From Bacillota bacterium (GTDB taxonomy: Bacteria > Bacillota > Sulfobacillia > JAJZYS01 > JAJYTV01), in assembly GCA_021806845.1 (NCBI GenBank), contig JAKAPV010000048.1, positions 1 through 9,486 on the forward strand: a stretch of 9,486 nt of DNA, given 5' to 3'. The notes under the pieces were generated by a model, which searched no databases, was not told where the DNA came from, and worked only from the letters and a program-made list of their open reading frames with translations. The position numbers and the translations under genes were made by a program. This document shows, in pieces, positions 1-5,528 of the stretch. Positions within the stretch are counted from its first letter, which is position 1. Each line of letters opens with the position of its first letter.

Positions 1-540
1 GGGCCCCTGGGTCTCGCGGGATTCGCGCTGACGACCTGGATGCTCAGCATGATCAACGCCGGCTGGTACACCGCGACGGACATGGGCATGGTCCTCGCCC
101 TGGCTCTCGCCTATGGCGGTCTTGCGCAGCTGGTCGCCGGCGTCCTGGAGTACCCGCGCGGCAACACCTTCGGGACGGTCGCGTTCTTCTCCTACGGTGC
201 GTTCTGGCTCTCGTTCGCGTTCTTCGTGCAGTTCTTCTCGAAGGGCGTCGAGGGCACGTACATCGGCTGGTACCTCCTCATGTGGGGCATCTTCACGTTC
301 TACATGTGGCTCGCGACCTTCAAGGGCGACCGCATCATCATGCTCGTCTTCCTCGCCCTGTGGCTTACCTTCGTCCTGCTGGCCCTCGGCGCGTTCGGCG
401 TCGGTGGGTTCACGATGATCGGCGGCTACGTCGGACTGATCACGGCGATCCTCGCCTTCTGGGGGTCGGCGGCTGGCGTGATCAACGAAGCCAACGGTCG
501 TACGGTGCTCTGGACCGGGGCGCCGTCGAAGTCCGCCTAA
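1..540 (+). CDS. satP: Acetate/succinate transporter, GPR1/FUN34/YaaH (SatP) family; 5' end outside the window
   Basis: The frame is open from the first base, so the gene starts before the window; 179 residues and the TAA stop are visible. The visible protein opens with GPLGLAGFALTTW followed by NAGWY. This matches the conserved N-terminal signature of the family (NPxPLGLxGFxxTT, then NAG), so only about ten residues appear to be missing. The rest is a chain of about six hydrophobic segments with short polar turns (YGGLAQLVAGVLEYPRGNTF, then FFSYGAFWLSF), typical of this roughly 190-200 residue membrane family. Known members move acetate, succinate or ammonium-linked solutes across the cytoplasmic membrane; the substrate here is inferred from the family. 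A strong hairpin follows 15 nt after the stop, so this is the last gene of its transcript. The ATG at 40 is internal, not the start. Confidence 0.9.
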   Translation, partial: GPLGLAGFALTTWMLSMINAGWYTATDMGMVLALALAYGGLAQLVAGVLEYPRGNTFGTVAFFSYGAFWLSFAFFVQFFSKGVEGTYIGWYLLMWGIFTFYMWLATFKGDRIIMLVFLALWLTFVLLALGAFGVGGFTMIGGYVGLITAILAFWGSAAGVINEANGRTVLWTGAPSKSA

Positions 541-555
541 AGAACGTCCCTTCGC

Positions 556-594
556 GGAGCCGGACCGGGCCTAGCCCAGTCCGGCTCCTTCTCT
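556..594 (+). terminator. Rho-independent terminator after the SatP-like gene
   Basis: A 10-bp perfect stem, GGAGCCGGAC (556-565) with GTCCGGCTCC (579-588), continues past one mismatch into GGGC/GCCC around a CTA loop. A short pyrimidine run, TTCTCT, follows. It begins 15 nt after the TAA stop. The stem is very strong but the T tract is weak. Confidence 0.8.
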
Positions 595-717
595 ACGCCA
601 CTGCACGTGGATGAAACGTACTACCCTCCACGCCAAAGTGAACATGGCGAAACTTCAGCGCACAACGCCGGGAACGATGGAAGTGGAAGTGGCTCTCCTC
701 CACTGGGCGACATAGGC

Positions 718-726
718 TGGTAACAT
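718..726 (+). promoter_or_regulatory. Possible extended -10 promoter element for the small gene at 758
   Basis: TGGTAACAT reads as an extended -10 (TGnTAnnnT). It lies about 32 nt before the ATG at 758 and after the terminator of the previous gene, so a promoter is expected here. There is no convincing -35 box 17 nt upstream, so this is a weak call made on position and one motif. Confidence 0.25.
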
Positions 727-757
727 AACAAGCCCACCAGTCCGAGGGGGATGCACC

Positions 758-1177
758 ATGGAGTTGTCCTCGAAGTGGAGTTTGGCGAATGAGGTGCGGT
801 CCGAGAGCATTGCGGAGTACAGTGCCTTCTACCCCAGCCGCGTATTCAGCACCGGTCCGCTGGCAGTCGACCCCAAGCGGCAGCAATTCGTCGGCGTCCT
901 GATGGAGAACGACAAGTACAGGCCCGCAAGGTTCATCATCAGGCTCTTTAACAAGGACGTCTGCCCCAAGGAGCTCACTACCGAGTTGTGCATCACCATC
1001 CCTCCGCGGTGCAGCATCGGTATCGCTTTTGACGTGCCGGGCTTCTTTTACGAAGCGCAGATCTCGCAGCAGCCCACGTGGGGTCTGTTGACGGCCGTCT
1101 ACGCCTTGACAGGCGAGTTCGTTCCCATTGCTGCGAACACACTGCATCCGACGGACCTCGTCATGCTCCACGGGTGA
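758..1177 (+). CDS. Small protein of unknown function (139 aa)
   Basis: I do not recognise this family. The start is well supported: GAGGGGG at 744-750 sits 7 nt before the ATG. The product has no signal peptide or membrane segment. It alternates short hydrophobic stretches with polar turns, for example RFIIRLFNKDVCPKEL, ELCITIPPRC and GFFYEAQIS, which suggests a mostly beta-strand, sandwich-like fold. Three cysteines lie within the middle third (DVCPK, ELCIT, PPRCS). The arrangement faintly recalls short beta-sandwich proteins from spore-forming Bacillota, but that is only an impression. The gene stands alone between two strong terminators (556-594 and 1279-1315), so it is probably a one-gene transcript. 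Codon use is less GC-extreme than in the haem operon downstream, which may mean separate ancestry. Confidence 0.75.
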   Translation: MELSSKWSLANEVRSESIAEYSAFYPSRVFSTGPLAVDPKRQQFVGVLMENDKYRPARFIIRLFNKDVCPKELTTELCITIPPRCSIGIAFDVPGFFYEAQISQQPTWGLLTAVYALTGEFVPIAANTLHPTDLVMLHG

Positions 1178-1278
1178 CTTGGATCTCGGAGATGACTAGC
1201 AAAGCAGCGTGCTGTCCGCCGGCTATGCTGCGAAGGGCTGACGGGATCCGACCATTCAGGGCGCCCCGATGGCAAGGT

Positions 1279-1315
1279 GGGCACCCGCCGGCCTCTGCGG
1301 CGGGTGCCCTTCCGT
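1279..1315 (+). terminator. Rho-independent terminator after the small gene; possibly used from both strands
   Basis: A perfect 12-bp stem, GGGCACCCGCCG (1279-1290) with CGGCGGGTGCCC (1298-1309), encloses a 7-nt loop and is followed by TTCCGT. It lies about 100 nt past the stop at 1177. It also lies 15 nt beyond the stop of the - strand reading frame ending at 1330, so it could serve two convergent genes. Confidence 0.75.
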
Positions 1316-1329
1316 ATTGTCGCGGCGCG

Positions 1330-1641
1330 TCAGCAGCGCTGCGCCATCTTCCGGCGCAACCCCTCGAGCATCAGGACCTGCGCCTCATCGTCGAGCTCCA
1401 AGCGTTCCGGGCTCAGCCTGCGCATGATGTCCCAGAGCGTGCGGTTCGGCTCCTGCATGACGTGCTCTGCGTAATCAGCAAAGCGTCGAAGGAACTCCGG
1501 GGTTCGCGCTGGGCCTGCGCCGTTCGCGAAGGCTTGGATCCAGTCGCTGGGGACTGCTGCACGACGGGATCCGACGGCGTACTGCCGCTCTCATGCAGGC
1601 TGCGGGCGCGCATCGGCTGCGAGTGCAAGGAAATGCAGCAT
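1330..1641 (-). pseudogene. Decayed - strand gene, interrupted by an in-frame TGA; family not recognised
   Basis: Read on the - strand, the frame 1590 to 1330 (86 codons, stop TGA at 1330-1332) has a very protein-like composition: SDWIQAF, TPEFLRRFADYAEHVMQE, LWDIMRRLSPERLELDDEA, then a Lys/Arg-rich end. It has amphipathic helices and few serines, unlike the Ser/Arg/Pro-rich shadow frames nearby. The only in-frame start inside it is an ATG at 1456-1458 (42 aa), without a ribosome binding site. Upstream, after a TGA at 1591-1593, the same frame stays open to 1755, with an ATG at 1639-1641 and a stretch RILALPSRVTRLLTRMLHF that is faintly helix-turn-helix-like. No Shine-Dalgarno sequence precedes any candidate start. 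A nonsense change (CGA to TGA) in an old gene is the simplest reading. A frameshift or a sequencing error would look similar. Confidence 0.4.
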
Positions 1642-1642
1642 C

Positions 1643-1658
1643 CGCGTCAAAAGACGCG
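1643..1658. repeat. Short inverted repeat CGCGTC-AAAA-GACGCG
   Basis: Two perfect 6-bp arms are separated by AAAA, in the gene-free stretch about 170 nt before the menG start. It could be a small operator or a chance palindrome. It also overlaps the broken - strand frame. Confidence 0.25.
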
Positions 1659-1758
1659 TCACACGCGAGGGTAAAGCCAAGATGCGACTAGCGTCGACGT
1701 GTTCTTGCGACAGCGACCGAAGTTGGTAACGGCGGCCACACCATGGAGCGAGACACTA

Positions 1759-1767
1759 TGCTAAACT
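1759..1767 (+). promoter_or_regulatory. Possible extended -10 promoter of the menG-hem operon
   Basis: TGCTAAACT fits an extended -10 (TGnTAnnnT), and an overlapping TATGCT lies at 1757-1762. Transcription from here would begin near 1774, ahead of the ribosome binding site at 1811-1818. No good -35 box is visible at the usual spacing. The call rests on position, at the head of a long operon, and on local AT content. Confidence 0.3.
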
Positions 1768-1810
1768 CATGGTCGATGCCTGCCCGCGTCGCAGTGCGCC
1801 GAAAGATGCT

Positions 1811-1818
1811 GGAGGGGG
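1811..1818 (+). promoter_or_regulatory. Strong ribosome binding site that decides the menG start (TTG 1829)
   Basis: GGAGGGGG is followed 10 nt later by an in-frame TTG. The nearby ATG at 1819 lies directly after the motif but is out of frame with the MenG protein, and the upstream in-frame ATG at 1769 has no such motif. Confidence 0.65.
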
Positions 1819-1828
1819 ATGCGCCGAG

Positions 1829-2545
1829 TTGGCAGCCAGGTACGACGCGCACCACCAGAAAATCCGCGACATCTTCGGCGCGATCGCGCGCGTGTACGAC
1901 CCGATGAACCGCGTGCTGACGCTGGGACTTTGGGGAAGCTGGCAGCGCCGTTTTTTGACGCTTGTCGCCCCGCGCGACGGCGAAATTTGCCTCGACGTCG
2001 CCACCGGCACCGGCGACCTCGCGATCCTGATCGCGGAGCGCGCGTCAGGGATCCGCGTGACCGGACTTGACCTCAGTCGGGACATGCTAGATGTCGCGGA
2101 GGAGAAGATCCGGCGCAGGAACCTTTCGGAACGCGTGCGCGTCGTCGAAGGCAATGCGCTTGCCCTGCCGTTTCCCGACGCGTCATTTGATGTCGTGACC
2201 TGCGGCTTCGGACTGCGCAATTTTCCAGATTTGCCGCAGGCGCTCTCAGAAATGCGCCGCGTGCTCAAGCCTGGCGGGCGGGCGCTCTCGCTCGAGGTGT
2301 CACGACCGGAGAACGCGGTCATCTGGTGGGGATTCCGCACGTATTTCTACGGCCTCGTGCCCTTGCTCGGACGGCTCGCCGGACGCGGCGGCCGCGCCTA
2401 TGCGTGGCTACCCGAATCGCACCGCCGATTCCCAGGCCGGACCGTACTTTCCGACCTGTACCGCGACGCCGGTTTCGACCTGGTCTCCGCGTGGCCGCTC
2501 ACGCTTGGAGCGGTAGCAGTGCATCGAGGGGAGGTGCGCGCGTGA
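1829..2545 (+). CDS. menG: Demethylmenaquinone methyltransferase (MenG/UbiE family)
   Basis: The enzyme transfers a methyl group from S-adenosylmethionine to demethylmenaquinone, the last step of menaquinone synthesis. The family signatures are clear. HHQKIRDIFGAIARVYDPMN lies near the N-terminus. The SAM-binding motif LDVATGTGDLAI is at about residues 55-66, EGNALALPFPDASFDVV at about 107-123, then GFGLRNFPD and RVLKPGGRA. The C-terminal TVLSDLYRDAGF is also typical. I place the start at TTG 1829 because GGAGGGGG (1811-1818) lies 10 nt before it and the resulting 238 residues match the family length. An in-frame ATG at 1769 would add 20 residues, but it has no ribosome binding site and a leader (MVDACPRRSAP) unlike the family. 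UbiE acting on ubiquinone is less likely in this gene setting. The stop overlaps the hemA start by 4 nt, giving translational coupling. Confidence 0.92.
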   Translation: MAARYDAHHQKIRDIFGAIARVYDPMNRVLTLGLWGSWQRRFLTLVAPRDGEICLDVATGTGDLAILIAERASGIRVTGLDLSRDMLDVAEEKIRRRNLSERVRVVEGNALALPFPDASFDVVTCGFGLRNFPDLPQALSEMRRVLKPGGRALSLEVSRPENAVIWWGFRTYFYGLVPLLGRLAGRGGRAYAWLPESHRRFPGRTVLSDLYRDAGFDLVSAWPLTLGAVAVHRGEVRA

Positions 2546-3822
2546 AGGCATCCTGGTCCATGGTCGGCCTGACGCATCGCGACGCAGGTGTCGACGTGCG
2601 CGGCCAACTGAGCCTCGAACAATACGCCGAAGAGATCTACCGAGACGTCCTGCAGTCGGCGGACGAGGTGCTCGTCCTCTCGACGTGCAACCGCAGCGAG
2701 GTATACGCCTACGGTGACCCTGAGCAGGTGCAGCTGGCGATCCGCGCCGCCTGGCGGCGCCATGTCGCCGCCGCCGCGGACATGCTGGACGCCTACGCCC
2801 AATCCCTTGTCGGCATCGCCGCCATCGAGCATCTGTTCGCCGTCGCAGCGGGCCTCGACGCCCAAATCGTCGGGGAGACGCAAATCCTCGGACAGCTGAA
2901 GGAGGCCTTCGCCGGGGCAGCCGCTGCGGGGGCGGTCGGGCGGGAACTGAGCATGGCGGTGCAGGCCGCCCTCGCGGCAGCCCGCCGCGCGCATCGCGAG
3001 ACGGGCCTCGATGCGCACCCGGTGTCGGTCGGAGCGGCAGCGGTCGCGCTGGGACGCCAGGCGTTCGGCGAGCTCACGGGCAAGACGGTGCTGATGATCG
3101 GCGCTGGCGAGGTGGCTGAGCTCTGCCTCACGCACCTGCGGGAGGCTGGTGCTGAGGACGTCATCGTCTCGAACCGGACCCGGGCGCGGGCGGAGGAATT
3201 GGCGCAGCGCTTCGGCGGCCGCGCCGCCGGCTGGGATGAGACGGAAGAATGGCTCAGGCGCGCGGACCTCGTGCTCACGTCGACCAGCGCGCCGCACACG
3301 ATCGTCTTCGCCCGCGATCTGCGCCGCATCCTGCGTTCGCGCCGCGCGCGCCCCTTGATCCTGATCGACCTGGCGGTGCCGCGAGACGTCGAGGCCTCGT
3401 GCGCGCAGCTGGCGGGCGTCTTCCTCTATGAACTCGACAACCTTGCGGAGATTACCGCGGCGAGCCGCGCCCAGCGCCTGCAGGAGGCGCAGCACGCCCA
3501 AGAGATCGTGGCGCGCGCCGCCGCGGACTACCACCGGCGCAGTTGCGAGCGCACGGCTGTCCCGCTCATCCAGTCCCTGCGCGGCAAGGCGGACCGCGTG
3601 CGCGATGACGAACTGCAGCGCGCGTTCCGGCGCCTCGGCGATGTGGCGCCGGAGGAGCGCCGCGTCATCGAGCAGCTCGCGTCGCGCATCGTCAACAAGC
3701 TGCTCAACGATCCCACCGTCGCACTCAAGGAATGCGCGGTGCGGGAAGACGGCGACGCATGCCTGCGACTCGCGGCACGGCTCTTCCATCTCGAAGGGCC
3801 GGAGTGGCCGCAAGAGGCATGA
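2542..3822 (+). CDS. hemA: Glutamyl-tRNA reductase (HemA)
   Basis: It reduces glutamyl-tRNA(Glu) with NADPH to glutamate-1-semialdehyde, the first committed step of the C5 tetrapyrrole pathway in the cytoplasm. The start is GTG 2542: GAGGGGAGG (2526-2534) lies 7 nt before it, and GTGA overlaps the menG stop. The product is 426 aa, a normal length. The catalytic cysteine is Cys49 in VLVLSTCNRSEVY. His97 in AAIEHLFAVAAGLDAQIVGE corresponds to the conserved substrate-binding histidine, followed by GETQILGQLKEA. The NADPH-binding loop IGAGEVAEL is at about residues 186-194, with VSNRTRARAEELA after it. The C-terminal dimerisation helices are present (SRIVNKLLNDPTVALKE). The stop overlaps the next gene's ATG by 4 nt. 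HemL, the enzyme that normally receives its unstable product, is not encoded here. Confidence 0.97.
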   Translation: MKASWSMVGLTHRDAGVDVRGQLSLEQYAEEIYRDVLQSADEVLVLSTCNRSEVYAYGDPEQVQLAIRAAWRRHVAAAADMLDAYAQSLVGIAAIEHLFAVAAGLDAQIVGETQILGQLKEAFAGAAAAGAVGRELSMAVQAALAAARRAHRETGLDAHPVSVGAAAVALGRQAFGELTGKTVLMIGAGEVAELCLTHLREAGAEDVIVSNRTRARAEELAQRFGGRAAGWDETEEWLRRADLVLTSTSAPHTIVFARDLRRILRSRRARPLILIDLAVPRDVEASCAQLAGVFLYELDNLAEITAASRAQRLQEAQHAQEIVARAAADYHRRSCERTAVPLIQSLRGKADRVRDDELQRAFRRLGDVAPEERRVIEQLASRIVNKLLNDPTVALKECAVREDGDACLRLAARLFHLEGPEWPQEA

Positions 3823-4601
3823 GCCTTATCCTGCTCGCAGCTGCCACCATCGCCTACGGCGGGGCGGCGGTTTTGCATCTTGCTGCGCAGAGGCGCCGCT
3901 GGCTGCAGCGCTGGGCCCTGTATGCCACCTGGACGGCACTCGCAGCACAGGTGGGCCTCCTGTGCGCGCAGGCGCTGCGCGGACTGCCGCCCGACCTCTT
4001 CGACTGGCTGCAGTTGGCGCTCTTCGCGTTCGTCATCGCGTTCGCGCTCTGGTCCCGCGCCGGAAGAGGAGCTGGCGGCGGCGCGATCGTCCTGCCGCTT
4101 GTGTTCGCCATCACGGCCGCGTCGGCGCTCTTGCGTCGAGGCGCGGGACATTCGCCCCTGCATGAGTCCGCGCTGCTCTGGCTGCATGTCGGACTGCTCG
4201 CGCTGGGCTTCGCCTGCCTCGCGCTCGCGGGCGCCGCTGCACTGCTGCGCCGCCTGGCCGAGTCACGCCTGCGGCGCGGGGCGCTAGGCGGCGTCGCGCC
4301 GCTGCCGGAGCTGCAACATGCCGTGCGCCGCTTCCTCGGCGCCGGGCTGGTGCTCGATGCACTGGGCATCGGATTCGGTGCGCTCTACGCCCGCCACGCA
4401 TGGGGGAGCTATTGGTCCTGGGATCCGAAGGAGACGGCAACCCTGATCGTCTGGGCGATCGATCTCTTTGCGTACCTGGCCGTGCGCGCCGGCCGCCGTC
4501 TCGCGCTTGGGGATTGGCTCGCGGCGACGGGCCTCCTGGGCATGCTGGCGAATGCCTGGGCGGTTGGGCTCTTGACCGGCCCGCACCGCTTCAACTGGTG
4601 A
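3819..4601 (+). CDS. ccsA: CcsA/HemX-type membrane protein with WWD haem-handling motif
   Basis: This 260-residue integral membrane protein of the cytochrome c assembly family (CcsA/ResC/CcmC) has about eight hydrophobic segments. The hallmark WGSYWSWDPKE lies at residues 195-205; this tryptophan-rich loop contacts haem in family members. Histidines at about 111, 115 and 123 (HSPLHE, WLHVGL) lie before it and His256 (GPHRFNW) ends it, consistent with axial haem ligands. Lying between hemA and hemC, it is positionally equivalent to Bacillus HemX, which has been reported to affect the level of HemA. The intact WWD motif also suits a cytochrome c haem-delivery role, and sequence alone does not separate the two. 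The ATG at 3819 overlaps the hemA stop (ATGA). The nearest purine run, AAGAGG, is too close to be a good ribosome binding site, so coupled translation is likely. No ResB-like partner is present. Confidence 0.88.
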   Translation: MSLILLAAATIAYGGAAVLHLAAQRRRWLQRWALYATWTALAAQVGLLCAQALRGLPPDLFDWLQLALFAFVIAFALWSRAGRGAGGGAIVLPLVFAITAASALLRRGAGHSPLHESALLWLHVGLLALGFACLALAGAAALLRRLAESRLRRGALGGVAPLPELQHAVRRFLGAGLVLDALGIGFGALYARHAWGSYWSWDPKETATLIVWAIDLFAYLAVRAGRRLALGDWLAATGLLGMLANAWAVGLLTGPHRFNW

Positions 4602-4619
4602 GTTTCGGGAGGCTGTGAC

Positions 4620-5528
4620 ATGGAACTACGGATCGCGTCCCGCCGGAGCCCGCTGGCCGTGGCACAGTCCGAACTGGCGGCCAAGACGCTGCACGAGCGC
4701 TACGCGGACCTCAGGACCTTGTTTGTCGAGGTCGAGACGGAAGGGGACCGCCGCCTCTCTGCTCCGCTCGCGGAGATCGGCGGCAAAGGGGTCTTCACGC
4801 AGGAGATCGAGGAGATGCTGCGCCAGGGGACGGTGGACCTTGCCGTGCACAGCCTGAAGGATCTGCCGACCGCGATGCCGCGAGGGCTGCGCATCGCCGC
4901 GGTGCTGCCGCGCGAGGATCCGCGCGATGTGCTCGTTACGCGGGACGGGGTGCGCCTGCTCGACCTCCCGCGCGGAGCGCGCGTCGGCACCTCTAGCCCG
5001 CGCCGCCAGGCCCAGCTGCGCCTCCTCAGGCCGGATCTGCAGGTGGAGGACATCCGAGGCAACGTCGGCACGCGCCTGCGCAAGCTGAGCGAGGGCACCT
5101 TTGACGGTCTCGTCATGGCCGCGGCAGGACTCTTGCGTGCCGGTGCGGGCGCGCAGATCTCGGAGTACCTCGACCCCGACCACATGCTGCCCGCGCCTGC
5201 CCAGGGGGTGATCGCGCTGGAGGCGCGGTCCTCGAGCCGCGAAATCCTTTCCGTCCTGCGCTCCGTCAGCGACCGCACCGCCATGCGCGCGGCCCGCGCG
5301 GAGCGTGCGCTGCTTGCGGCGCTGGGGAGCGGCTGCGCCGTACCGATCGGGGCTCTTGCGACAGTCGAGGGGCGGAAGATCCGCCTCCGCGCCGGGGTCT
5401 TCGCACCGGACGGCTCGGTCGCCCTGCGGACGCAGGCGGAGGGGGGACGGGCCGAGGAGGTCGGCGAGGCGGCGGCGGCCGCCCTCCTGAAGATGGGCGC
5501 GCAGCGCCTCCTCAGCGCCGCGCGATGA
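4620..5528 (+). CDS. hemC: Porphobilinogen deaminase (hydroxymethylbilane synthase, HemC)
   Basis: It joins four porphobilinogens into hydroxymethylbilane in the cytoplasm, using a dipyrromethane cofactor bound to a cysteine. The start ATG follows CGGGAGG (4606-4612) with 7 nt spacing and lies 18 nt after the previous stop. The family start RIASRRSPLAVAQ is intact. AVHSLKDLPT holds the catalytic Asp81. VGTSSPRRQAQL and DIRGNVGTRLRKL supply the conserved arginines that bind the growing chain. The cofactor cysteine is Cys239 in GSGCAVPIGA. LPAPAQGVIALEAR is also typical. At 302 aa the length is normal and the active site looks complete. The stop overlaps the hemD ATG by 4 nt. Confidence 0.97.
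   Translation: MELRIASRRSPLAVAQSELAAKTLHERYADLRTLFVEVETEGDRRLSAPLAEIGGKGVFTQEIEEMLRQGTVDLAVHSLKDLPTAMPRGLRIAAVLPREDPRDVLVTRDGVRLLDLPRGARVGTSSPRRQAQLRLLRPDLQVEDIRGNVGTRLRKLSEGTFDGLVMAAAGLLRAGAGAQISEYLDPDHMLPAPAQGVIALEARSSSREILSVLRSVSDRTAMRAARAERALLAALGSGCAVPIGALATVEGRKIRLRAGVFAPDGSVALRTQAEGGRAEEVGEAAAAALLKMGAQRLLSAAR

Noticed and set aside
1107..1112. Perfect TTGACA -35 box
   Set aside because: It lies inside the small gene, and no -10 follows at usable spacing.
593..1171. A - strand open frame of 192 codons opposite the small gene
   Set aside because: It lies antisense to the 758-1177 gene, which has an ideal ribosome binding site, and it shows no family features.
1591..1593. Selenocysteine or programmed readthrough at the - strand TGA
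   Set aside because: There is no conserved context and no downstream selenocysteine-insertion-type hairpin that I can identify. A nonsense mutation or sequence error is simpler.
1078..1674. A + strand open frame of 198 codons spanning the end of the small gene and the gap after it
   Set aside because: It runs through the strong terminator at 1279-1315, starts inside another gene and has a low-information composition.
1594..1755. Helix-turn-helix regulator upstream of menG on the - strand
   Set aside because: The stretch RILALPSRVTRLL only loosely fits the spacing of a helix-turn-helix. There is no ribosome binding site and the frame is broken by TGA, so I list a decayed frame but not a regulator.
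1769..1828. First 20 residues of MenG from ATG 1769
   Set aside because: There is no ribosome binding site, the sequence does not resemble the family N-terminus, and the TTG at 1829 is far better placed.
2326..2541. Long N-terminal extension of HemA from an ATG at 2326
   Set aside because: This stretch is the shadow of menG in another frame: Arg/Pro-rich and without HemA homology. GTG 2542 has a strong ribosome binding site and begins exactly at the family N-terminus.
2398..3813. A 471-codon open frame on the - strand opposite hemA
   Set aside because: It is an antisense shadow typical of GC-rich DNA. Its composition is rich in Arg, Ala and Asp with no recognisable motifs, and hemA on the other strand is certain.
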